This document shows, one piece after another, positions 1 through 8,383 of a stretch of 64,000 nt of DNA. Below the pieces are notes generated by a model, which searched no databases, was not told the DNA's origin, and saw only the letters and a list, made by a program, of their open reading frames with translations. The stretch is taken from assembly GCF_021390515.1 (NCBI RefSeq), contig NZ_JAJUXI010000003.1:744001-808000 (forward strand), written 5' to 3'. Source of the DNA: Dyadobacter sp. CY326 (GTDB lineage Bacteria; Bacteroidota; Bacteroidia; Cytophagales; Spirosomataceae). Position 1 is the stretch's first letter. The number at the start of each line of letters is the position of its first letter. Both the position numbers and the translations under genes were made by a program.

Positions 1-1905
1 TAATGCCAGTCGGGTTGTGTCGCTAATCGCATCGACGGAAAGCAACAGTCCTTCGCTTTCGGGTTTGGGCAAAGTAACTTGATGCAGTTGGCTGTTGTAA
101 GTTACATCTGCAAAGTAAGTTCGCTTCGCCTTAGGCTCCATCAACACGCTGGTCATCCCTTGCTGATTGGTTTTGAAACGAACAATTTCCGCTTTCAGAT
201 CGTCAACAATGCGGCCTTCTATGGACAAGCCGTGACCATTGGGCTGAACAACTTTAACGCCCAGACGCGCCGGCAACCCTGAAATCCAGCGACCACCTTC
301 CGGCAGAATCTGAATGTCCAAATGCTGGGAAACGGAATCGCTGTGTGCCAATGTATCATTCCGGATCAAATTGTAGATAGCCACAGAACGCTCGAAAGCA
401 GGACGTCGCTGGGCATCATCTTCATCTGTGTAGGCGCGCAGGCGATAGGTTCCGGTCATGAGGGTGTCAGACAAACGAAAATTACCTTGCCCACGTCCAT
501 CCGCAATGCGAACCCACTGGTGCTGAACCAGTTTCCCGGCAGACGTAAGCAGGTCGATTTGTATAGCTGTTTCGCCACTGGCCCGCTCGTGACGAGTAGC
601 ATCGAGTAAATATGTGCTCATCCAGAGCCGGTCTCCGGTTGCATAAAAAGGTTTATCAATGTGCACAAACAATGTGGGAGCCAGTAACTTAAACCGCTCG
701 TTGAAAGCCGCACTAATATTTCTCAGGCTGCTGTCGGAGGGCGCTAGTTTTCCCTGTGTAGCCAATAAGTTCGTTGTAAGTGGCTCCTTATCAGCCCCTT
801 CGGGTTTCCAGTCGGCGGGCAACATTGTTGAAAGCCTGTCATTCCCCATTGAGCCTTCCACTTCCATCCCCTCAGGCATTGTAATAACCCCATCGACCGT
901 CATCTGCATTTGTCCGTTGGGCAGTTTGATCTCCGTATAAGCATAACGGGCATCCGGATACGGCGAGAAACCTGAGGTTGCATTCGTGTAAAATACGATC
1001 AGTTTCATGGGCGAAACCAATCTGCGTTCGGTCGATAACCGGCCGGGTTGAATCAACTTCGAAACCTGAATTGGAATCAAACGTTTGTAATCCCTTATCG
1101 CAGCTGCAAGCGTAATGGTCCGGCGTTCGACGGAGATTGGCTTGGTGACATCTTCCTGATAAACCAGAAAACCAGCCTGCTCGAAAGTGCCGTCAATCAG
1201 ACTGGCCATTAAATGTCGGGTGGATCCTTGGTAAGCAGTAAGCCGATCGCGTCGAAATCGGCCGGCCTGGCGTTCGTTTTCGGGTTTCAGTTCTTCAAAC
1301 CGGGCAGTTCCGGCAGAATAAACCTTGCCGGATGGTGTAGCATCAAAATGTTGCAAATCATAGATCAGCCTGTAACCTAGCGCCTGATTATCAATGATTA
1401 AAGGCTCATTTGCCGTTGCATACAGATGCCCTTTGTCTTCTTTAAAGTTGAGAACTTCGCTGTTTACCAGCAGACACTGTCCGCCAAACGGCTCACCAAA
1501 GAGTTGCTTTTTAAACTGGCGCAAAAGTTTTTCTGACCGCTTCGGATTGCCCCTGACTGTAATTGCATCCAGCATTTGTTCACTCGCTTTGAGCTGGAAA
1601 TTGGCTTTTTGCGGAGACGCATTTTCAAATCGGATTTTTTGCGTAACAGATTCATAACCAACAAATGAGGCAACAATCTCAACAGTGCCAAGCGGACTTA
1701 CAGTAAGTGCATATGCTCCATTTTGGTCCGTGACCGCTCCCAATGTGCTGCCATTAACATACACATTGGCAAACTCCATTGCTTTTCCCGTCTTGGCATC
1801 TGTCACGTTGCCGGTTAATACGGCTGTCGTTTGTCCAAACGCCAACAGGCATGATCCTAAAAGCAAAACGAAAGTTATCCAGCCGGTAAAGGAGGAGCAG
1901 CGCAT
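1..1905 (-). CDS. Large surface protein with carboxypeptidase-regulatory and macroglobulin-like domains (partial)
   Basis: The reading frame is open without a stop from an ATG at 1905 down to base 1, so the C-terminus lies outside the window. At least 635 residues are present. An N-terminal signal peptide ends near the FGQTT site around residue 29. It is followed by a CarboxypepD_reg-like beta-sandwich at residues 33-115 (the TGNVTDAKTGKAMEFANVYV region). At about 415-500 there is a stretch resembling macroglobulin MG2 domains (KPFYATGDRLW, then FRLSDTLMTGTYRLRAYTDE) and at about 575-600 an MG3/MG4-like segment. In Cytophagales such proteins are usually about 800-1000 residues and sit in or on the outer membrane, sometimes ending in a TonB-plug-like domain. 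Substrate and partners are unknown. The next gene is divergent. Confidence 0.8.
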   Translation of the reverse strand, partial: MRCSSFTGWITFVLLLGSCLLAFGQTTAVLTGNVTDAKTGKAMEFANVYVNGSTLGAVTDQNGAYALTVSPLGTVEIVASFVGYESVTQKIRFENASPQKANFQLKASEQMLDAITVRGNPKRSEKLLRQFKKQLFGEPFGGQCLLVNSEVLNFKEDKGHLYATANEPLIIDNQALGYRLIYDLQHFDATPSGKVYSAGTARFEELKPENERQAGRFRRDRLTAYQGSTRHLMASLIDGTFEQAGFLVYQEDVTKPISVERRTITLAAAIRDYKRLIPIQVSKLIQPGRLSTERRLVSPMKLIVFYTNATSGFSPYPDARYAYTEIKLPNGQMQMTVDGVITMPEGMEVEGSMGNDRLSTMLPADWKPEGADKEPLTTNLLATQGKLAPSDSSLRNISAAFNERFKLLAPTLFVHIDKPFYATGDRLWMSTYLLDATRHERASGETAIQIDLLTSAGKLVQHQWVRIADGRGQGNFRLSDTLMTGTYRLRAYTDEDDAQRRPAFERSVAIYNLIRNDTLAHSDSVSQHLDIQILPEGGRWISGLPARLGVKVVQPNGHGLSIEGRIVDDLKAEIVRFKTNQQGMTSVLMEPKAKRTYFADVTYNSQLHQVTLPKPESEGLLLSVDAISDTTRLAL

Positions 1906-2102
1906 AGTTTTCAAATTACTCAATTAAAAGGACCTCGGCCAGGTAATCATACCCGGATTCGCCAGGCACAGTTTGCCAATATTGCGCTAAGTTATGATTC
2001 AAAGGAATGTTTATTTATTTCAAATCATGTTGACTAACGATTTTCCACTGGCTCCAATCTATCGCTAACGGCCAATTCATATATTAAAGTAAATTTTATA
2101 TA

Positions 2103-2110
2103 TAATTTTG
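2103..2110 (+). promoter_or_regulatory. Candidate Bacteroidota -7 box
   Basis: The octamer matches the Bacteroidota sigma-A -7 consensus TAnnTTTG exactly. It lies in an AT-rich stretch about 110 bases before the likely start of the TlpA-like lipoprotein gene. I see no good -33 TTG at the usual 19-21 base spacing, so only the -7 part is supported. Confidence 0.35.
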
Positions 2111-2183
2111 CAAATCTCGCGCTGTATTCATACATTTAAAATATAATTATCAAATAATAATTATCATTTAAACTCGATACGAG

Positions 2184-3326
2184 ATGCAAGCTAACCCAAA
2201 AAAGTCAATAGCGTCAGGCTCGATGCCGGCTCTGTTTCTAATTTTTTGCATTTGCATTAATTCCTGCAAATCAACGACCAGCGATGAAATTATCATCACC
2301 GGAGACCTTCTGAGTGCGGACTCTAATATTGAAGGAAAAATGCTGTATTTGGGAGACAATAACACGCGCGCTTTCCTGGATTCAGTGATTGTTAAAAATG
2401 GCAAATTCCAATTTCGGGTGAAGGCGGATAGAGACTTTATTCCTTTCAAAACGAGCATTCTATTTGCAACGGGTAACCCGAAATGGCCATATCAGTTGGT
2501 TGGCTATAACAATCCGTATTTCGCGAAAACGCAAGAAAGTGTCATCTTCGCTGACCGTGGTGAAATGGTTTTACGGAGGGACACCACGTTTAAAGTTAAG
2601 GGTAGAGATTTGGTCAGTTTTAATGTTGAAAATCTCAACAAACAAACACAGGCTGCATTTAGACACCTTGCATTCAAAAAAAATCCGGAGCAGTCGTTGG
2701 AAAAACGCGAGCGCAATGTAGCATTGGTGAAAAAATATCCCTATTCGGTTGACCTTCTCAATCAACTTGAATGGTCGAAGAAAGATGTCGGAGAAAAAGA
2801 GCTTGCGGAGTTGATTTCCTTATTTGAGCCGTCACTTCAAAAGACCTCTTACTTTCATAAAATCAATCTTTACCTGAAATGTGATAATCACACAGGCGAG
2901 AAATTCCCGACCGACATTTCGCTTAAAGGGACTGACGATAAAGCCAGCTCGAATATTTTGAACAAAAAAGCGGAGTATAATCTGGTGGTGTTCTGGGCAA
3001 GTTGGTGCGGCCCGTGCAGGCAGGAAATCCCACAACTCAAAAAGCTGCACGACAAACATAAAGGCCGGGTTACCATTACAAGCATATCGATCGACAGAGA
3101 TGTGAATAACTGGAAGAAAGCGCTTAAACAGGAAAAAATGGCGTGGAACCAGTTTGTCGCCGACGAAGAAACGATAGCGCAGCTCGACAAAAAGTACGAC
3201 TTAAAATCGATCCCCCTATCGCTGCTTTTCGACAAAGAAAACAACCTGATTCAAAGAAAGCTAGGTTACGGTGTTGAAGAAGAAAGCGTCGACGCGATCG
3301 TAGAGTTTCATTTGCTGGGGAATTAG
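2184..3326 (+). CDS. TlpA-family thiol-disulfide oxidoreductase lipoprotein with DUF4369 domain
   Basis: This is a 380-residue periplasm-facing thioredoxin-like lipoprotein. The likely true start is the ATG at 2223, because that gives a compact signal peptide with a lipobox ending ...INSC (Cys 15 of that form). Residues about 36-140 resemble DUF4369, and about 235-380 form a TlpA/AhpC-type thioredoxin fold with the redox motif WCGPC at residues 274-278. Such proteins reduce or isomerise disulfides of exported proteins or cytochromes, but the substrate cannot be read from the sequence. It is the first plus-strand gene here and is followed by a small orphan fragment and a DUF4174 gene. The window holds a second TlpA-like lipoprotein at 35.8 kb. 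Confidence 0.88.
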   Translation: MQANPKKSIASGSMPALFLIFCICINSCKSTTSDEIIITGDLLSADSNIEGKMLYLGDNNTRAFLDSVIVKNGKFQFRVKADRDFIPFKTSILFATGNPKWPYQLVGYNNPYFAKTQESVIFADRGEMVLRRDTTFKVKGRDLVSFNVENLNKQTQAAFRHLAFKKNPEQSLEKRERNVALVKKYPYSVDLLNQLEWSKKDVGEKELAELISLFEPSLQKTSYFHKINLYLKCDNHTGEKFPTDISLKGTDDKASSNILNKKAEYNLVVFWASWCGPCRQEIPQLKKLHDKHKGRVTITSISIDRDVNNWKKALKQEKMAWNQFVADEETIAQLDKKYDLKSIPLSLLFDKENNLIQRKLGYGVEEESVDAIVEFHLLGN

Positions 3327-3328
3327 GG

Positions 3329-3469
3329 AATGTGTGGGAGGTTGCTCCGTGGAAAGCTGTCGATGCAACATTTCCATTTGTCTTAAATAATCTTTCCTGG
3401 GCTAAAAGAGGACCATTAATTTTCCATCCAAAACTCACTACGCTGGCAGAATATTTGATAGCATTATAA
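3329..3469 (+). pseudogene. Orphan C-terminal protein fragment
   Basis: A 46-codon frame with protein-like content (VWEVAPWKAVDATFP, then GPLIFHPKLTTLAEYLIAL) starts without an ATG directly after the TlpA stop codon. It ends in TAA two bases before the DUF4174 gene. The composition, rich in W, P and aliphatic residues with a clean helical tail, looks like the C-terminus of a larger protein whose front was deleted. I do not recognise the family. A very short real gene starting at the GTG at 3332 is the alternative. Confidence 0.4.
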
Positions 3470-3470
3470 T

Positions 3471-3833
3471 ATGAAAACTATACTGGGATTATTAATGATG
3501 GCATTGCTTGTAGCCGACCAGCCCCGACGGGTTTTGCTTTTTTATACGGAAAATGGTTCAGACAAATGGAAGGCGCAGGTAGAAGCATTCGAAGGGCAAC
3601 AAAATGATATGCGCGAACGCGACATTGAAATCAAATCCATTCCATATTCAAAGGCAAATGCCCGTGAATGGCGCAAATGGAAAATCGATAGTTCTAATGC
3701 GTTTACATTCATTTTGGTTGGGCGCGATGGTGGTGAAAAACTAAGATCCAGCGATATAGTTACCTCAGCAAAATTGTTTGGCACCATTGACGCCATGCCC
3801 ATGCGGAAACAGGAGGTGAAGAAAAATCGATGA
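3471..3833 (+). CDS. DUF4174 domain protein
   Basis: The protein has 120 residues, a short hydrophobic N-terminus (residues 1-16) that may act as a signal peptide, and then a DUF4174-type thioredoxin-like fold covering almost all the rest. The segments RRVLLFYTENG, NAFTFILVGRDGGEKLR and the end LFGTIDAMPMRKQEV are typical of the family, whose members report a small alpha/beta domain without a redox CxxC. No cysteine pair is present here either. The function is unknown, and a periplasmic location is inferred from the leader. It follows the TlpA lipoprotein on the same strand. Confidence 0.75.
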   Translation: MKTILGLLMMALLVADQPRRVLLFYTENGSDKWKAQVEAFEGQQNDMRERDIEIKSIPYSKANAREWRKWKIDSSNAFTFILVGRDGGEKLRSSDIVTSAKLFGTIDAMPMRKQEVKKNR

Positions 3834-3893
3834 CGCGAAACTATCTCAGCTGGTTTTGATAGGGAAGACTTTTGAGAATAACGTTTGGAGTGA

Positions 3894-5024
3894 TTAATCA
3901 ATCTGTTTTGCTATCCAGTCAGACATCTCTTTTAATGCCGTAGGGGAAAAAGTTTGATCAATGGTTGTATATTCTACTGGCGATCCTGTTTCGCACTCCT
4001 GAAAAAAGTGATTCAGATCCGGCAGCTCTTTAATGGTTAAATTTTTATTACCAGCCTTTTTCAAGGATGAGGCTATGGCAGTGAGATTTTCTTTTGAAGT
4101 AACCTGCATATCTTTTGACCCATTTAATGCCAAAACCGGGCACGTAACTTTTTGATGAGTGGCAGACGGATCATGTTTTAAAAAGAATTGCCACCAGGGA
4201 GAAGCAATGATATCAACTTGTTGAGCAATAAATTGTTCCCGTGTCACATTGGGTGGAATCTCGTTTTTCGCAATGTCAAGTCCGTTTGCATAGTGTGTTA
4301 ACTCAGCCTTCAAAGTATTCGGATTCTGTGATTTCAACACAATATTATAGAGACCTGAGCCCTGCTTAATTGTCTTCTGGATATCTTCCTGTGACATTCC
4401 AGCCGACTTTCTGATGGCTGCCCCCTGAATCAACAGAAGCGTATCACCACGCAAACCAGGCCCTGCCAGCAAGACGATAAATGCCGTGTTGCTTGCACGG
4501 GAGGCAACAATAGAAGCGATCGTCGCACCTTCGCTATGACCAATCAATCCGATTTTGTTAGCGTCAATATCAGTCCTTGTTTTCAGATACGAGACAGCAC
4601 TTTCTACGTCATCGCAAAAATCCAGCGACGTTGCTTGTTGAAAATTACCTGACGACCTGTAAGTGCCTCTATCATCATATCTCAATACCGCAATTCCCTT
4701 TTTGGTAAGATAATCCGCAATGACCAGAAACGGCTTATGCCCCTGGTTTACTTCTTCGTTCCTGTCCTGGGGTCCGCTGCCTGTGATCAAAATTACTGCC
4801 GGATAAATTCCTTTTTGAGATGGACGGGTTAACGTGCCCGCTAACCGGACTCCCGCGCTGGAATTAGTGAATTCTATATCCTCACTGTTATATGGATAAG
4901 GCGGTTTCGGTTCCTGGCCGTGATGTGCTTCCCGAACGGATTCCCGAGTTTGACAATTGCATAGAAAACATGCAACCAGAAGCTCAAAGGCCGTCGCCGC
5001 AATTATGTAATAAATGTTTCGCAT
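3894..5024 (-). CDS. Alpha/beta hydrolase lipoprotein (dienelactone hydrolase / S9-like)
   Basis: This is a 376-residue secreted hydrolase. The N-terminus has a lipobox LVAC (Cys 19), so it is probably a membrane-anchored lipoprotein. The nucleophile elbow is GHSEG with Ser 164. An acid is likely in the NGSKDMQV region and the catalytic His is probably His 339 in DLNHFF. The ITGSGPQDRNE segment near residue 80 supplies the oxyanion region typical of this acyl-ester hydrolase subfamily (alpha/beta hydrolases with an N-terminal beta domain, related to YqiA/S9 prolyl peptidases). The substrate is unknown. It converges with the DUF4174 gene and is followed upstream by the DinB gene on the same strand. 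Confidence 0.88.
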   Translation of the reverse strand: MRNIYYIIAATAFELLVACFLCNCQTRESVREAHHGQEPKPPYPYNSEDIEFTNSSAGVRLAGTLTRPSQKGIYPAVILITGSGPQDRNEEVNQGHKPFLVIADYLTKKGIAVLRYDDRGTYRSSGNFQQATSLDFCDDVESAVSYLKTRTDIDANKIGLIGHSEGATIASIVASRASNTAFIVLLAGPGLRGDTLLLIQGAAIRKSAGMSQEDIQKTIKQGSGLYNIVLKSQNPNTLKAELTHYANGLDIAKNEIPPNVTREQFIAQQVDIIASPWWQFFLKHDPSATHQKVTCPVLALNGSKDMQVTSKENLTAIASSLKKAGNKNLTIKELPDLNHFFQECETGSPVEYTTIDQTFSPTALKEMSDWIAKQID

Positions 5025-5048
5025 AGGGTCGAATTCGTTGGTTGTCAG

Positions 5049-5573
5049 CTAGGGAGTTTCATCTGCGCGAAAAACCCATCCGGGTGCCTTGTCAATTTTT
5101 TGTCGCAAAAGCATATTCAGTTGAGCTGCATGGTGTTGAACGTGCCGCATGTTGTAGAACAGGATTTCAGGCACTGCATAATTCATATCAAATTCTTCGG
5201 GTCCTTCAATCCAGCGCTCCTCCATTTGCTCGTCGGTCAGATTTTGGATAAAAACCCTGCACTTTTCGCGTGTCGCATCAAGGTAACTCAGCATTTCCGA
5301 TTTCGTATAGATCCGATCCGGAACCATATCGCCCAAAACACCCTCAGGCTGAGCGCCTGGTTCTGAAAATGTAAATGGAAGAGTCGAGGGAAACTCTCCG
5401 GTATGCGGAATCGTGAGATAATAATCCAGCATAATCTGGCTATGATATGCAATGTAAAAAAACTTTGTATCTGTATTCCAATACGCCTCAGGCCACATTG
5501 CAATCGCATTTCGCAATGAATCAATACTTGCGCCGAATTGAGTCCAGAGACTATGCTTGAAAATGCCGAGCAT
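5049..5573 (-). CDS. DinB-family putative metal-dependent protein
   Basis: The protein has 174 residues and an all-helical DinB/YfiT-like four-helix bundle. The metal-binding triad is probably His 44 (AYHSQ) with His 144 and His 148 (RHVQHHAAQL). DinB proteins are often thiol transferases or detoxification enzymes that bind a divalent metal, but the substrate here is unknown. The stop lies 25 bases before the start of the hydrolase gene on the same strand, so the two may be co-transcribed. The start ATG at 5573 is the only sensible one. The gene is divergent from the Crp/Fnr regulator, with about 180 bases between them for both promoters. Confidence 0.85.
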   Translation of the reverse strand: MLGIFKHSLWTQFGASIDSLRNAIAMWPEAYWNTDTKFFYIAYHSQIMLDYYLTIPHTGEFPSTLPFTFSEPGAQPEGVLGDMVPDRIYTKSEMLSYLDATREKCRVFIQNLTDEQMEERWIEGPEEFDMNYAVPEILFYNMRHVQHHAAQLNMLLRQKIDKAPGWVFRADETP

Positions 5574-5756
5574 ATAAATTTACTTTTATGGTGATCACTA
5601 ATGCAGATCTTAGGTTCCTGAAATGCAAGATAACGCTTGTTATTTAAGAAGTAATTATCCCAATATAGAAAGGAACCAACGAAGCGAAAAACAGGGTTAA
5701 CTTAGCAAAAATCAGCTTGCGCAGAGCAGCTGGCACAAGCACATTCTCACTTTACA

Positions 5757-6320
5757 ATGGAGGAATTTACTGCATTTATTAAAACAATGATCTGGATAGA
5801 TGATCTGGATCTGCAACTGGTGCTTTCGAGGTGTACAGAAAGGCAAGTGCCCAAAGGTAAATTGATTCTCAGAAAGGGACAGATTGCGAATCAGTACTTT
5901 TTTATTGTGTCGGGCGGTGTACGCTTTTTTTATAATCTGAATGACCAGGAAAATACAACCTGGGTGACTTTTCAGAACGAGTTCTTTACCGAAATTTCAA
6001 GTCTTAATCCCCAGACACCTTCGCGGTTTAACATTGAAGCAATTGAAGAAACCAGGCTGGTGGTGATTGATAAAAAGGATATGGACTTTTTATACGGGCA
6101 TGTTGCGGCTTGGGAGGAGTTTGGCAGAAAAATCTGGGAGGCAATATCCGTGAGAATGATAGACCAGATCCTGAATTTCCAAACTTTATCTGCCGAAGAA
6201 CGTTATCTGGAATTCATGAATAATCCCGAATTTTTACAAAAAGTGCCTGTCAAACAATTAGCAGCAGTTCTGGGCATTACTCCCAATGCACTAAGCCGGA
6301 TCAGGAAAAACATCCGTTAA
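5757..6320 (+). CDS. Crp/Fnr-family transcriptional regulator
   Basis: This 187-residue regulator has a cyclic-nucleotide-binding-like beta-roll at about 20-115 (KGKLILRKGQIANQYFFIVSGGVRFFY) and a short C-terminal HTH (VPVKQLAAVLGITPNALSRIRKNI) at about 150-186. The Arg and Glu that bind cAMP in Crp are not evident, so the ligand is unknown. It is the first gene of a plus-strand run with an epoxide-hydrolase-like enzyme, an NmrA reductase and an FAD enzyme, and it may control that run. Two related regulators are at 27.0 and 58.9 kb. All three have the short ...YLGI/..LGI..LSR.R type recognition helix common in Bacteroidota. Confidence 0.9.
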   Translation: MEEFTAFIKTMIWIDDLDLQLVLSRCTERQVPKGKLILRKGQIANQYFFIVSGGVRFFYNLNDQENTTWVTFQNEFFTEISSLNPQTPSRFNIEAIEETRLVVIDKKDMDFLYGHVAAWEEFGRKIWEAISVRMIDQILNFQTLSAEERYLEFMNNPEFLQKVPVKQLAAVLGITPNALSRIRKNIR

Positions 6321-6393
6321 TTTCATAATCTACCACTTGGTAGTTTTCACACTTCGCTGGCCGACTACTTTTGAGTCTCGAAAAACAAAAACG

Positions 6394-7326
6394 ATGACTC
6401 AAACGAAAAACGCTTCTAACTCTCAGAATCAATATTCTGATGATGAATTAATTAAAAGCTTTCCTGGCTTTACAAATCAATACACGACGGTCAATGGGGT
6501 GAAACTGCATTATGCCGACGGAGGCAGCGGCATTCCCCTGATATGTTTGCCAGGCTGGCCCCAAACCTGGTTTTCTTATTATCCTATTGCCCAGGAACTT
6601 GCTACAAAATATCGGGTAATCATTGTTGACATCAGAGGAATGGGCAGTTCTGAAATTCCTGACTCAGGCTACGATAAAAAAACGATGGCAACGGATATTT
6701 TGGGACTTGTTCAGCAACTCGGATTCACGAAAGTTCATATCATGGGTCACGATATTGGCGGCATGGTCGCCATGAGCTTCGCATTCAATTACCCCGAATT
6801 CACGGAAAAGCTTATTGTTTTGGATGGCTCGCACCCAAGTGAAGGCATGATGCAAATGCCGTTGATCCCACCTGCGGGAACATTTACTGACAAAATGGAC
6901 TCCAATATGCCCTATGCCTGGTGGATGGGATTTAATCAGGTAAAGGAATTGCCGGAAAAAATACTGGAAGGGCGCTTTCATTTCCTGCTTGACTGGCTCT
7001 TTGAATATGTAATGATCGACGGCAGTAAAATGAGCTCCTTTGAAAGAGAAGTGTATGCTTCTGTTTACAATGAAGCAGATCGCATCAGGGCTTCCAATGC
7101 CTGGTATCAGACATTCACGCAGGACATTGCGGATGCAAAAACCTACCAGCAACTTGCTATGCCTGTATTAGGAATCGGGAGCAATGTGAGTTATAACTAC
7201 ATGAAGATGGGATTACCCTACGCTGCAAAAGATGTAAAAGTCATTGGCATTTTGGACAGCGGGCACTATATGTTTGAAGAGCAGCCCGGACAAGTGATTG
7301 ACGCTGTCTTCGAATTTTTAGCATAA
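6394..7326 (+). CDS. Alpha/beta hydrolase, epoxide hydrolase / dehalogenase-like
   Basis: The protein has about 310 residues from the ATG at 6394. The frame is open back to a TTG at 6337, but the extra 19 residues look unlike coding sequence. The nucleophile motif is GHDIGG with Asp 120 rather than Ser. This is the signature of epoxide hydrolases, haloalkane and fluoroacetate dehalogenases, which form an alkyl-enzyme ester. The oxyanion loop is LPGWPQTW (residues 52-59, usually HGFP or HGWP) and the catalytic His is near 291 (DSGHYMFEE). The gene lies 74 bases after a Crp/Fnr gene and 31 bases before an NmrA reductase gene, which suggests one operon for a small organic substrate. Confidence 0.85.
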   Translation: MTQTKNASNSQNQYSDDELIKSFPGFTNQYTTVNGVKLHYADGGSGIPLICLPGWPQTWFSYYPIAQELATKYRVIIVDIRGMGSSEIPDSGYDKKTMATDILGLVQQLGFTKVHIMGHDIGGMVAMSFAFNYPEFTEKLIVLDGSHPSEGMMQMPLIPPAGTFTDKMDSNMPYAWWMGFNQVKELPEKILEGRFHFLLDWLFEYVMIDGSKMSSFEREVYASVYNEADRIRASNAWYQTFTQDIADAKTYQQLAMPVLGIGSNVSYNYMKMGLPYAAKDVKVIGILDSGHYMFEEQPGQVIDAVFEFLA

Positions 7327-7357
7327 GAAAATCATAACATTTATAAACATTAAGAAA

Positions 7358-8266
7358 ATGAAAAAAGCAATTTTAGTAGCGGGTGCTACGGGTAATCTGG
7401 GAAACAGAATCTGTCGGGAATTAATAATCAGAAATGCTGACGTGAGTGCCATTGTCCGGTCTGCTACCGATCTGGAAAAAATAGATGTGCTTACGAAAAT
7501 GGGTGTTAAGGTAATCGAAGTGGATTTAAACAGTGTCGACGAGATCGCAAAAGCCTGTGTGGGCATCGATTGTGTAATCTCCGCAGTGGCTGGCCTGCGC
7601 GATGTAATTGTGGATCTGCAATCGAGAATTTTGGATGGCGCGCTGCAAGCAGGTGTTCCAAGATTCATCCCTTCCGACTTTTGCACAAATTACAATGATC
7701 TGGTGCCGGGCGAAAACAGGAATTTTGATTTAAGAAGAGAATTTAAAGCCTATTTGGATAGCGCCGCGATCAAAGCATCGTCTATTTTCAATGGCGCTTT
7801 TGCTGACATACTGAAATACAATACGCCGATATTAAACTTAAAAGACAAAAGCATCGGTTACTGGGGTGAAAAAGCAGATTGGAAACTGGATTTCACCACC
7901 ATGGACGATACAGCAGCCTTTACTGCGGAAGTGGCTTTGGACAACAATGCACTCCGGGATTTGGAAATTGCCAGTTTTCAGATCAGCCCCAATGAGTTAT
8001 GGGCTAATGTGAAAGAACTAACAGGCCAGGAATTCAGAATCCACCAGCTGTCGACTTTGGAAGATTTTGCCGGATTTATCAAGAAACAAAGAGCCGACAA
8101 CCCGGCAGGGGAAAACGAGTTGTATGCAAAATGGCAGCAAGCGCAATACATGTATTCCATGTTTTCAACCCAGCATAACCAACTATCCAATGAGCAATAC
8201 GACAACCTTAGCTGGACAACCGGTTTGGCGTATATGAAGTCTTTTGTTTCCCCCAATCAGTCCTGA
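7358..8266 (+). CDS. NmrA/isoflavone-reductase-like NAD(P)-binding protein
   Basis: This is a 302-residue atypical short-chain dehydrogenase of the NmrA type. The N-terminal Rossmann motif is GATGNLG (Gly 9-Gly 15) and the fold continues with VSAVAGLRDVIVDLQSRILDGAL, then a PSDF segment (residues 105-108) found in isoflavone and aromatic alcohol reductases. The family reduces aromatic or quinonoid substrates or senses NADP. It lies 31 bases after the hydrolase gene on the same strand. Function as an enzyme rather than a redox sensor is inferred from the neighbours. Confidence 0.87.
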   Translation: MKKAILVAGATGNLGNRICRELIIRNADVSAIVRSATDLEKIDVLTKMGVKVIEVDLNSVDEIAKACVGIDCVISAVAGLRDVIVDLQSRILDGALQAGVPRFIPSDFCTNYNDLVPGENRNFDLRREFKAYLDSAAIKASSIFNGAFADILKYNTPILNLKDKSIGYWGEKADWKLDFTTMDDTAAFTAEVALDNNALRDLEIASFQISPNELWANVKELTGQEFRIHQLSTLEDFAGFIKKQRADNPAGENELYAKWQQAQYMYSMFSTQHNQLSNEQYDNLSWTTGLAYMKSFVSPNQS

Positions 8267-8383
8267 GTTTAGCGCATAAATCTTGTCAAATCTGTTTCAG
8301 TCACGTTTAGTTAGTATGTTCTTGTATTATAATTGATAATTTAGCACAAGGCCAAACGAACTAAATGAGCCTGGCGGAACGCA

